A DNA stretch of 11,762 bases from Chloroflexota bacterium (GTDB lineage Bacteria; Chloroflexota; Anaerolineae; UBA7937; JACPPX01). How positions within the stretch are numbered: the first letter of the stretch is position 1; the number at the start of each line of letters is the position of its first letter. The position numbers and the translations under genes are program-made. Under the pieces are notes generated by a model, which saw nothing but the letters and a program-made list of their open reading frames with translations, searched no databases and was not told the DNA's origin. Below, one piece after another: positions 1 to 6,051 of the stretch. Where the stretch lies: NCBI GenBank assembly GCA_016196905.1, contig JACPWV010000058.1:1-11762 (forward strand), read 5' to 3'.

Positions 1-311
1 ACGGGGCCAGCCGCTTCGGCGTCTTCTTCAGGGTGATCCTCCCCATTAGCCAGACGGCGCTGATTACTTTGGCTCTCTTCACCTTCCAGGGCACCTGGAA
101 TGAATTCCTATGGCCGCTGATCGTTTTGCGCACGCCGAGCAATTTCACCCTGCCCTTGGGCCTGCAGTGGTTCAGGGGCGAATACTACACCCTTTACTCC
201 ATCGTTTTGGCCGGGTCCCTGTTCAACAGCCTGCCCATCATCATCCTCTTCTTCGTTTTCCAACGGTACTTCGTGCGCGGCATCGCCTACACCGGACTGA
301 AGGGCGTGTAG
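1..311 (+). CDS. CUT1 sugar ABC transporter permease, MalG type (C-terminal part)
   Basis: The reading frame is open from the left edge (first full codon at 3) to TAG at 309-311, giving about 102 residues of C-terminus. It begins inside the cytoplasmic EAA loop (GASRFGVFFRVILP), which in this family contacts the ATPase. Next come the FQGTWNEFLWPLIVL membrane segment, a short loop (LPLGLQWFRGEYYT), a last hydrophobic helix and the typical ending FVRGIAYTGLKGV. This is the pattern of the second permease of CUT1 carbohydrate importers, which are usually about 275 residues long, so roughly 170 residues lie outside the window. The substrate cannot be read from this fragment. The next gene on the same strand is a decayed paralogue with a similar ending (GISYTGLKG). 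I see no clear terminator directly after the stop. Confidence 0.9.
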   Translation, partial: GASRFGVFFRVILPISQTALITLALFTFQGTWNEFLWPLIVLRTPSNFTLPLGLQWFRGEYYTLYSIVLAGSLFNSLPIIILFFVFQRYFVRGIAYTGLKGV

Positions 312-367
312 CGCCCGCGATCCGGAATTCGCTCCCGCCAGGGCTCCCTCGCGCGCCGAAGGATTCG

Positions 368-376
368 TGATATAAT
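368..376 (+). promoter_or_regulatory. Possible extended -10 promoter element
   Basis: The sequence TGATATAAT matches the extended -10 consensus TGnTATAAT. I find no recognisable -35 box 16-18 bases upstream. It lies in the roughly 100-base gap between the permease end and the decayed second permease, so it could be the surviving promoter of a transporter unit that has since been largely deleted. It may also be chance. Confidence 0.3.
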
Positions 377-412
377 CTCCGCCAATAAGCGCGGCCGCCC
401 AACCCAGGGTGA

Positions 413-972
413 GGCCAAGCCAACTTCCCTCGCTGGACCTTGAACAGCGCGCTGGTGGCCCTGGCCGTGATGGTCGGGCGGATCGTTCTCGACTCCCTGG
501 CCGGCTACGCCTTAGCTCGCCTGGAGTTTCGGGGGCGGAATGGGGGTTTCTTGCTGATCATCGGCACCCTGATGATCCCTGCTATTGTGCTGATCATCCC
601 TCGTTTTATCGTGCTCAAGCAATTGGGGATGCTGGGAACCTATCAAGGATTGATCGTGCCCTTCGCGGCTGATGCGTTCGGGATCTTTCTGATGAAACAA
701 TTCTTCGCCTCTATCCCCAAGGAGATCGAGGAAGCGGCCAAGATCGACGGTGCCAGTCGCTTCCGCATGTTTTTTCAGGTCATCCTGCCCATGGCTCGCC
801 CCGCCCTGGCCGCCCTGGCTATCTTCAGTTTCCAAGGAACCTGGAACGGCTTTGTCGACCCCCTGATCATAGCTGCCAATAACCAAGACATCTGGACCCT
901 GTGGCCGTGATTTTCATCATCTTCCAACGCCAGTTCATCCAAGGCATCTCCTATACGGGCTTGAAGGGGTAG
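413..972 (+). pseudogene. Decayed MalG-type sugar permease, N-terminally truncated with internal frameshifting deletion
   Basis: From 413 the frame reads GQANFPRWTLNSALVAL and continues through membrane helices to a complete EAA loop (EEAAKIDGASRFRMFFQVILP) and FSFQGTWNGFVDPLIIA. An in-frame TGA at 410-412 precedes it, and the family's first helix and roughly the first 75 residues are missing. A TTG at 440 could start only a shorter product. After DIWTL the frame runs into TGA at 908-910. In the next frame, from 901, the expected C-terminus resumes (AVIFIIFQRQFIQGISYTGLKG) and stops with TAG at 970-972. Compared with the neighbouring permease, about 30 residues (the loop and part of the last helix) are missing at that junction and the frame has shifted. 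Such a product should not assemble into a transporter. Sequencing or assembly error could explain the frameshift but not the missing N-terminus. The similarity to the upstream permease suggests a related transporter of the same family. Confidence 0.85.
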
Positions 973-1010
973 AAGAGTTTCCGACCCCCTTGGTAAGTCC
1001 CCTACTCAAG

Positions 1011-1045
1011 CGAAAAGTGAGCGATATTTACTCGCCTCACTTTCG
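1011..1045. terminator. Hairpin between convergent genes, possible bidirectional terminator
   Basis: CGAAAAGTGAGCGA (1011-1024) pairs with TCGCCTCACTTTCG (1032-1045) around a 7-base loop. There is one unpaired or bulged base on each side, giving a stem of about 13 pairs. It sits between the end of the plus-strand permease remnant at 972 and the stop of the minus-strand oxidoreductase at 1097, where a terminator serving both directions would be expected. No strong T-run follows on either strand, so intrinsic termination is plausible but not certain. Nothing else is recognised between 973 and 1096. Confidence 0.5.
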
Positions 1046-1096
1046 GTAGCCCACACAGCGGTTAAGCGTCAGACGCGCCTAGGCCGACTCCACCCC

Positions 1097-2080
1097 TTAC
1101 AGCCGCACCGGCCTGCCCTCGCGCGCGGAACGATAGAGGGCAACCAAGGTTCGCACGTTCCCCAGGCTTTCCTCCAGCGGAATCAATGGCTCCTTTCCCT
1201 CCAATACGCAATCCGCCAGGTGTTCCACCTCATGGAGATATAGATCCTGAGCCAGAACGGGTATCGTCTCCTCGCCCTCGAGGCCCCGTATCCGGATCAT
1301 CGCAGTGGGCCCCGGTTTCCAGGGGTCCTCCAAAATCAGCGCGCCCTTTGTGCCCACCAGCTCGGCGCGCCTGCGCAGCGGTCCCACGAATCCCGCCTCA
1401 ATCAGCCCCAGCGCGTCGGAAGGAAAGTGCAACAGGCCTACAAAGGCTTCGTCGACGCCGCTAGAGCTGGGTCGCTGCCAGCCGAAAACTTGGCTGGGTT
1501 CCGCGCCCAGGGCGAAGCGACAGAAATTGACCGTGTAGCAGCCCACATCCCACAGCGCGCCACCGTCCAACCGGGGGTCCCAGCGCACATCCTGAGTGCG
1601 CCCTAGGTGGAATGAGAACGTGGTATGTACCAGGCGGGGCTCACCGAGACGGCCCGCCGCGATCAACTCGCGCACCCGCGCCATCTGCGGATGGCAGCGG
1701 TACATAAAAGCTTCCATCAACACCACCCCCGCCCGCCGGGCCGCCTGGATCATGCGCTGCACATCGGCCTCATCGGTCGCTAAGGGCTTCTCGCACAAAA
1801 CGTGTTTGCTGGCTTGAGCAGCCCGGACTGCCCACTCCGCATGGAGGCTGTTGGGCAGGGAGATATAGACTACGTCGATCTGGGGATCCTCGAGGAGTGC
1901 CTGGTAGCTACCGTAGGCCTGGGGGATGCCCCATTCCTGGGCGTAGGCCTCGGCCCGGCCCGCGTCCCGGCTGGCCACGGCGACCAGTTCGCAACGCGGC
2001 GAGGCGCGCAGGGCCGGGATCAGGGAGCGGTTGATGCGCGCGGTGCTTAAGAGCCCCCAGCGCAGGCGCCGATCGCTCAT
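1097..2080 (-). CDS. Gfo/Idh/MocA family NAD(P)-dependent oxidoreductase
   Basis: The 327-residue protein is a normal length for this family, which oxidises or reduces sugars, inositols and related polyols in the cytoplasm. The N-terminal Rossmann fold carries the nucleotide-binding turn WGLLSTARINRSL (residues 8-20). LPNSLHAEW lies at 75-83 and the signature VLCEKPLAT at 94-102, where Lys98 is the expected catalytic lysine. FMYRCHPQM (125-133) and DGGALWDVGCYTVNFCR (172-188) are typical of the branch that includes glucose-fructose oxidoreductase and dimeric dihydrodiol dehydrogenase. The ATG at 2080 is preceded by an AAGG-like ribosome site. It lies 9 bases after the upstream permease stop, so the gene is the last of the transporter operon. 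The likely role is to act on the imported sugar or a derivative; the exact substrate cannot be told. The family assignment is firm and the reaction is not. Confidence 0.93.
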   Translation of the reverse strand: MSDRRLRWGLLSTARINRSLIPALRASPRCELVAVASRDAGRAEAYAQEWGIPQAYGSYQALLEDPQIDVVYISLPNSLHAEWAVRAAQASKHVLCEKPLATDEADVQRMIQAARRAGVVLMEAFMYRCHPQMARVRELIAAGRLGEPRLVHTTFSFHLGRTQDVRWDPRLDGGALWDVGCYTVNFCRFALGAEPSQVFGWQRPSSSGVDEAFVGLLHFPSDALGLIEAGFVGPLRRRAELVGTKGALILEDPWKPGPTAMIRIRGLEGEETIPVLAQDLYLHEVEHLADCVLEGKEPLIPLEESLGNVRTLVALYRSAREGRPVRL

Positions 2081-2089
2081 CGACAGGCC

Positions 2090-2911
2090 TTAGCCTTTGA
2101 GGGCTCCGGCGAGCAGCCCGCGCACGAAAAAACGACCCAGAAGGACATAAACCAAAAGCGTCGGGAGAGCGGCCAATAGAGCGCCGGCCATCTGCACGTT
2201 CCACTCCACGATGTAGCTGCCGGCCAGATTGTATAACGCCACCGTCACCGGCTGGGTTGCCGGGTTCTGGGTTACAACCACAGCAAAGAGGAACTCGTTC
2301 CATATGGAGGTGAACTGCCAGATGAGCACCACCGCAAAGGCCGGCAAAGAGATGGGAAACAGAATCCAGCGGTAAATGCCCAGCAGTGAAGCACCATCGA
2401 TCTTGGCCGCCTCCACCAATTCGCTCGGCACGGTGGCATAGTAGTTACGAAAGATCAGGGTGGTGATGGGTATCCCATAGACCACGTGCACCAGGATGAG
2501 GCCGGAGATGGAGCCGTACAGCCGCATCTGTTGCAGCGTCTGCACCAGCGGTATGAGGATGCTCTGGTACGGAATGAACATCCCGAATAACAGCAACGGG
2601 AAGAGCACCTCGGAACCCTTGAACCTCCACTTCGAGAGGATGTAGCCATTCATGGAGCCGAGCATGGCTGAGATCAGGGTGGCCGGGACGGTGAGCTGGA
2701 TGCTGTTGATGAAGTTGGGACCCAGTTTCTCGAAAGCCTGGCGGAAACTGTCGAAGGAAAGAGCTGAGGGAAGCTGCCACATGGTCGCCAGATTAACTTC
2801 GGCGTAACTCTTTAACCCAGTGATCAGCAGCATGTAGATGGGCAGCAGATAGAAAGCCGCGAAGGCCAACAAGACACCGTAGAGGGCCAGCCGAGAAGCG
2901 CGCAGGGTCAT
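2090..2911 (-). CDS. CUT1 sugar ABC transporter permease, MalG/GtsC type
   Basis: The 273-residue inner-membrane permease begins with a helix at about residues 9-31 (LYGVLLAFAAFYLLPIYMLL), followed by four or five further hydrophobic segments. The cytoplasmic EAA loop, VEAAKIDGASLLGIYRWILF, starts at residue 166 and is intact; it is where the ATPase docks. The protein ends FFVRGLLAGALKG, as expected for the second permease of carbohydrate uptake transporters. Its ATG overlaps the stop of the preceding permease by four bases (ATGA, 2908-2911), indicating translational coupling and equal stoichiometry in a heterodimer. With its binding protein it most resembles the glucose/mannose transporter group (GtsABC in Pseudomonas, and the Thermus glucose system). 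No ATPase gene follows; an oxidoreductase does. Confidence 0.93.
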   Translation of the reverse strand: MTLRASRLALYGVLLAFAAFYLLPIYMLLITGLKSYAEVNLATMWQLPSALSFDSFRQAFEKLGPNFINSIQLTVPATLISAMLGSMNGYILSKWRFKGSEVLFPLLLFGMFIPYQSILIPLVQTLQQMRLYGSISGLILVHVVYGIPITTLIFRNYYATVPSELVEAAKIDGASLLGIYRWILFPISLPAFAVVLIWQFTSIWNEFLFAVVVTQNPATQPVTVALYNLAGSYIVEWNVQMAGALLAALPTLLVYVLLGRFFVRGLLAGALKG

Positions 2912-3879
2912 ACCTCAATCTCCCGGCGGATGTTGTACACCAGGTAGGGAATGACCAGCAGGCTGACGCTCAGGAGCATGAAGACGGCGATGGCCGAGCC
3001 CTGCGCGAAGTGGTCACCCTGGAAAGTGGTCTGGAACATGAAGAAGGCGGGGACGTCGGTGGCGAAGCCCGGCCCTTGCTTGGACAAGGACGCCACTAGG
3101 TCGAAGATTTTCAACGAGATGTGGCCCAGGACGATGGCCGCGCTGAGGGTGACCGGTTTCAGGAGCGGCAGTACCACGTGGCGGTACACCTGCACCTCGC
3201 TGGCTCCGTCCACCCGGGCTGCGTCGCGCAGTTCCTCGGGGATGCCTCGGATCCCCGCCAGAAACATGGCCATCACAAAGCCCGACATCTGCCAGGCGGC
3301 AGCGATGACGATGGAGATAAGAGCTAAGGGCAAACCGAAATTGGGGCTGGCCAGGCCCCCCAGACCCACCCGCGCCAACACTTGCGCCAGTCCCGACTCG
3401 GGCTGGATATGCAGCACGGTGGGGCTGGTGTACCAAGCCGACTTGAGAAAGTCCAGGCCGGCCGCCGCGAACAGCGTGTTGAGCCCCGAGCTGGGAACCA
3501 TAAGCCAGCGCCAAACGACGCCGGTGACGATGAATGACACCGCCATGGGGAAAAGAAATAGGCTACGGAAGAGGTTCTCGCCCCGGATCTTCTGATCGAG
3601 CAAGATGGCCAAGAGCAGCCCGATGATCAGACAGGCGGCCAAAAACAGAAGAGTGAATACGATGGTGTTGCGGACATCGATTTGGAAGCGGGAGTTGTTG
3701 AGTAACCGGTCAAAGTTAACCCAGCCGGCCAGATCGTAGTTCGGTCGCAGCCCATCCCATTTGGACAGGGACACCCATCCGGTCCAGCCGATGAAGCCAT
3801 ATACAAATACTGCAACGGCGATGACCGAGGGCGTGATGAGGACAATGGAGACAACGCGATCCCAGGCGAGGCCTTTCAT
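2908..3879 (-). CDS. CUT1 sugar ABC transporter permease, MalF/GtsB type
   Basis: The first permease of the operon is taken as 323 residues from the ATG at 3879, which has GGGAGAG five bases upstream. A longer frame opens at 3966, but its extra 29 residues are polar and Arg-rich, overlap the binding-protein stop and read through a perfect inverted repeat, so I reject that start. From the chosen Met, a first helix spans about residues 9-31 (VVSIVLITPSVIAVAVF). A periplasmic region with SLSKWDGLRPNYDLAGWVNF follows, then helices at about 72-95 and 103-125, an extra loop at about 140-182, and the EAA loop ELRDAARVDGASEVQVYRHV at residues 216-235. This is the MalF/GtsB-type partner of the next gene, overlapping it by four bases. 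Its C-terminus (YNIRREIEV) is typical of the family. Confidence 0.92.
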   Translation of the reverse strand: MKGLAWDRVVSIVLITPSVIAVAVFVYGFIGWTGWVSLSKWDGLRPNYDLAGWVNFDRLLNNSRFQIDVRNTIVFTLLFLAACLIIGLLLAILLDQKIRGENLFRSLFLFPMAVSFIVTGVVWRWLMVPSSGLNTLFAAAGLDFLKSAWYTSPTVLHIQPESGLAQVLARVGLGGLASPNFGLPLALISIVIAAAWQMSGFVMAMFLAGIRGIPEELRDAARVDGASEVQVYRHVVLPLLKPVTLSAAIVLGHISLKIFDLVASLSKQGPGFATDVPAFFMFQTTFQGDHFAQGSAIAVFMLLSVSLLVIPYLVYNIRREIEV

Positions 3880-3884
3880 CCTGG

Positions 3885-3891
3885 CTCTCCC
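3885..3891 (-). promoter_or_regulatory. Ribosome binding site deciding the start of the first permease
   Basis: The minus strand reads GGGAGAG, then five bases, then ATG at 3879. This placement selects the 323-residue start over the longer frame beginning at 3966. The site lies nine bases below the foot of the large inverted repeat, so that hairpin could influence ribosome access. Confidence 0.7.
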
Positions 3892-3900
3892 AGACAGGGA

Positions 3901-3943
3901 ACGAGGCAGCCCCCACGGCTGCCGCGTGACAGGGCTGCCTCGT
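3901..3943 (-). promoter_or_regulatory. Intercistronic hairpin between binding protein and permease genes
   Basis: ACGAGGCAGCCC (3901-3912) and GGGCTGCCTCGT (3932-3943) form a perfect 12-base-pair inverted repeat. A 19-base loop can itself pair CACG (3914-3917) with CGTG (3925-3928). It starts 14 bases after the solute-binding protein stop and ends just above the permease ribosome site. There is no T-run, so a full terminator is unlikely. In other sugar ABC operons, such as malE-malF, intercistronic hairpins protect the upstream message from 3' decay and raise binding protein over permease. I infer the same role here. Confidence 0.75.
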
Positions 3944-3956
3944 CTAGACGGTGACC

Positions 3957-5237
3957 CTAGGAGCACACCCCTGCGTCCACACAGGCATTGGCCAGACCGG
4001 CCTGAGCCTGGGCAACGTCCCCATCGGTCACGAAGACAGTCATGACGTCATGGATGGCCGTGACCCAGCCCTCGGAAGCCGCAGCGCCGTGGGCCAGGCT
4101 GGGAACGATGCTGTCCCTGGTCCAGTCCTGCATGGCCGACCGCAGGTAGGGGCCGAAGAGGCTGGCATCGCAGTCGGTGCGGGCGCAGATCGAACCCTTC
4201 ACTGGGTTGAAGGCCTCCTGCCCCGCCTTGGAGCCCACCAGCCTCAGCCACTCAATGGCCGCCTCGCGGTTAGGGGCGTTGGCGGGGAGGCCGAAGGTGT
4301 CGGAGAGGGCATCATAGATACCGGCATTGCCGGGTGGTGGGGCCCAGCCGAAGCCTTGATACTCCTTGGTGCCGAGCTTGGCCACATAATCGGCGTCCAC
4401 CCAGTCGCCCATGATGGTCATGGCCGCGGTGCCGTTAATGACCAGATCGTTGGCCTGGTCCCAGGAGAGAGCGGCGTGGTCGTCGTTGACGTAAGTGAGC
4501 ATCTGCTTCATGTTCTCCAGTGCTTCCCTCACCCCAGGCCCGTTCCAGTCAGTCTCCCCGGTCCAGAGCCCCCTGTAGTCCTCCGCGCCCAGGGTGCCGA
4601 TGAGCACGGTCTCGAACAGATGCGTGGAGGCCCAGATCCCCACATCCCCCAGGGCCAGGGGGGTGATGCCTGCGTCCTGCAAAGTCTCGGCGACCTCGAA
4701 GAACTCGTCGAAGGTGGTGGGTGGCGTCAGGTTATGTTCCTCAAGGATAGCCGTGTTATACCACAGCACGTTAGCCCGGTGGATGTTGACCGGCACCGAC
4801 CAAGGATGCCCATCCTGGGACACGATCTCTAGCACCCCCGCCGGGAAGATGTTGTTCCAGCCCTCCTGCTGATAGAGGGAGTCCAGCGGCTCCATGAACT
4901 GACCGGTGGTGACCCAGGTGTCGATCAATTCGTGGCCCATGTGGACCTGGAAGGAATCGGGAGGATCTCCGCCCAGCATGCGGGTCTTGAGGACGGCCTT
5001 GGCCTCGAAGCCGGCACCCCCAGCCACGGTAGCGTTGATGATCTCCACGTCAGGGAACTGCTCGTTGTAGATCTTGTAGAGGTTGTCCAGCCCGGCCGCC
5101 TCACCGCCCGTCGTCCACCAGCTGAAGATCTGCAATTGGCCTTTCGGCGCGGGCGCCGCCGGCGCGCAGGCCGCCAGCAAGATGGCACTGACGGCCAATA
5201 TGCCTGCGACGCTCAGCCAGCGATTTTTCCAGAACAT
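3957..5237 (-). CDS. Sugar ABC transporter solute-binding lipoprotein, glucose/mannose type
   Basis: The 426-residue family 1 extracellular solute-binding protein has a short positive N-terminus, a hydrophobic stretch and the lipobox LLAAC with Cys24, so it is a membrane-anchored lipoprotein. An Ala/Pro linker leads into LQIFSWWTTGGEAAGL. Several stretches recall, from memory, the Thermus thermophilus glucose/galactose-binding protein: INATVAGGAG, LKTRMLGGDPPDSFQVH, SVPVNIHRANVLWYN, MGDWV and IEWLRLVGSKAGQEAFNPVK. I therefore infer glucose, galactose, mannose or a close relative as ligand. Four further cysteines lie near the C-terminus (residues 351, 356, 419, 425) and may form disulfides. 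The start has a strong ribosome site, AGGGAGGAAGG, three bases upstream at 5241-5251, overlapping a CTCTTAAGAG palindrome at 5250-5259. It is the first gene of the operon, driven by the promoter at 5455-5485. The family is certain and the ligand probable. Confidence 0.94.
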   Translation of the reverse strand: MFWKNRWLSVAGILAVSAILLAACAPAAPAPKGQLQIFSWWTTGGEAAGLDNLYKIYNEQFPDVEIINATVAGGAGFEAKAVLKTRMLGGDPPDSFQVHMGHELIDTWVTTGQFMEPLDSLYQQEGWNNIFPAGVLEIVSQDGHPWSVPVNIHRANVLWYNTAILEEHNLTPPTTFDEFFEVAETLQDAGITPLALGDVGIWASTHLFETVLIGTLGAEDYRGLWTGETDWNGPGVREALENMKQMLTYVNDDHAALSWDQANDLVINGTAAMTIMGDWVDADYVAKLGTKEYQGFGWAPPPGNAGIYDALSDTFGLPANAPNREAAIEWLRLVGSKAGQEAFNPVKGSICARTDCDASLFGPYLRSAMQDWTRDSIVPSLAHGAAASEGWVTAIHDVMTVFVTDGDVAQAQAGLANACVDAGVCS

Positions 5238-5297
5238 TTACCTTCCTCCCTCTTAAGAGAAGTCTCAACTTGCCCGGATCGCTTAACCACTCACTGT

Positions 5298-5408
5298 GCC
5301 GCTGCGCGGCTTCATCACCCCCTTTCCCCGCTCCAAAGAGAAATGAGGGTCGATCGACGCCGTGGCCGAAACGACCCTCGCCTTCAGGCTAGTACCCACT
5401 TCCAGTGG
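5298..5408 (-). promoter_or_regulatory. Structured 5' leader of the transporter operon (three hairpins)
   Basis: From the predicted start near 5448 to the binding-protein ATG there are about 210 untranslated bases. In transcript order they can form CCACT/AGTGG around a 3-base loop (5396-5408), GAGGGTCG/CGACCCTC around 19 bases (5345-5379), and GCCGC/GCGGC around 3 bases (5298-5310). None is followed by a T-run. I do not recognise a known riboswitch: there is no T-box core, and no thiamine or cobalamin box was seen. The leader could affect mRNA stability or translation, but a function is not shown. Confidence 0.35.
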
Positions 5409-5454
5409 TCTACACCCCAGCCACCCTCTGTCATCCTCCGCCCACCTCACGCCT

Positions 5455-5485
5455 ATTATAGCATTCACCAGGGCTCTTTTGTCAA
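5455..5485 (-). promoter_or_regulatory. Sigma70-type promoter of the sugar transporter operon
   Basis: On the minus strand a perfect -35 box TTGACA (5480-5485) is followed after 19 bases by a perfect -10 box TATAAT (5455-5460). The bases TGC just before the -10 box give the extended TGn motif, which can make up for the long spacer. Transcription would start near 5448. It points at the solute-binding protein gene and is the only strong promoter I see for this operon. No LacI-type palindrome overlaps it, so the regulator is unknown. Confidence 0.75.
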
Positions 5486-5856
5486 GGGGCGGAATCGGAG
5501 TAAGAGAGAACACAAATTGAGGCTAGGCACCAGACCTCGCCTGTTATACGACACCCTTATCGCTAAGGCTGAGAAATAACTTCGAACCAATACGTTTGAG
5601 GACAACACCCCATAAAGAGAATTTTGATGATTTAAGCATTATTCTTAGTTGGGCTGAAGGCGGGCCTCGCACTTCGGCTTTTATCGAGATACAATTTTCT
5701 CGGGGACAATCCAGAGCCTTCAGGCTGAGCTTAAAGTACACGATATCCCCCTGTTATGGCCCACCCAATAAGTAGCAATGTTCGACACAGGCGGCTCGAT
5801 TGCAGTGGCGAATCGCCCCAGGCTCGAATCGTCCCAGAGGCAAAAAGCGATCGACC
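5486..5856. other. AT-richer intergenic stretch without recognised genes
   Basis: This stretch is visibly richer in A and T than the flanking coding DNA, especially from about 5500 to 5760. Short open frames exist on both strands (for example minus 5544-5741, 65 codons), but none has a convincing ribosome site or a recognisable product. A small hairpin, CCTTA/TAAGG with a GCGA loop on the minus strand, lies at 5555-5568. The word GCCTTCAGGCT occurs here at 5716-5726 and again in the operon leader at 5380-5390. It may be degraded coding DNA or acquired sequence, given the gene remnants just to the right. Confidence 0.4.
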
Positions 5857-5879
5857 ATACTTGCCCCTGCGGGGAGTAT
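5857..5879 (-). terminator. Candidate terminator hairpin after the AHSA1 remnant
   Basis: On the minus strand ATACTCCCC and GGGGcaAGTAT pair around the loop GCA, with two bulged bases. The stem has nine pairs and starts about 32 bases after the remnant's stop codon at 5911. A T5 run (5842-5846) follows 10 bases later, which is further than in an ideal intrinsic terminator. It is probably the old terminator of the minus-strand genes now decayed, with moderate support. Confidence 0.4.
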
Positions 5880-5910
5880 CGTCACCGGGAATTGGATTCG
5901 ACGCTTGGGA

Positions 5911-6051
5911 TTATCTCTTCTCGACATAGGCCTTTAATTTGCCGAAAAGGTCAGCCCAGCCCTGGTCGTATCCGGAGCGCTGAGCTTCCTCGTCCGGCAG
6001 GCGATCGAACCCTTCGTGGGCGAGCGTCACTCGAGTGCCCTGTCCATCGGG
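5911..6051 (-). pseudogene. C-terminal remnant of an AHSA1/SRPBCC-domain protein
   Basis: Reading the minus strand from about 6051 gives PDGQGTRVTLAHEGF, then DRLPDEEAQRSGYDQGWADL and FGKLKAYVEKR, ending in TAA at 5911-5913. The GTRVTLxHEGF strand and the GYxxGWxxLxxxLxxY terminal helix are hallmarks of the C-terminus of AHSA1-like (activator of Hsp90 ATPase homologue) SRPBCC proteins, small helix-grip ligand-binding proteins of about 140-160 residues. Only about the last 46 residues are present. Upstream in this frame a stop occurs at 6064-6066, and no start codon is seen. The homology begins where that of the neighbouring hydrolase remnant ends, so a deletion probably fused the tail of one gene to the tail of another. 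It is recognised by pattern only. It is too short to be functional. Confidence 0.75.

Noticed and set aside
3880..3966. 29-residue N-terminal extension of the first permease from the ATG at 3966
   Set aside because: It is polar and Arg-rich, overlaps the binding-protein stop, and runs through a perfect inverted repeat. The internal ATG at 3879 has a well-placed GGGAGAG.
3951..4832. Long open frame on the plus strand opposite the binding-protein gene
   Set aside because: The composition is typical of a high-GC antisense shadow, with no ribosome site and no family resemblance. The minus strand encodes a clear protein.
5345..5408. T-box or other known riboswitch in the operon leader
   Set aside because: The conserved T-box core, its specifier stem and a terminator with a T-run are all absent. 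Other riboswitch boxes I know were not found either.
5283..5513. 76-codon minus-strand frame across the promoter and leader of the transporter operon
   Set aside because: It overlaps the consensus -10 and -35 boxes and has no ribosome site or recognisable product.
5544..5741. 65-codon minus-strand frame in the AT-richer gap
   Set aside because: No convincing ribosome site or family motif was seen. It could be a real small gene, but I cannot support it.
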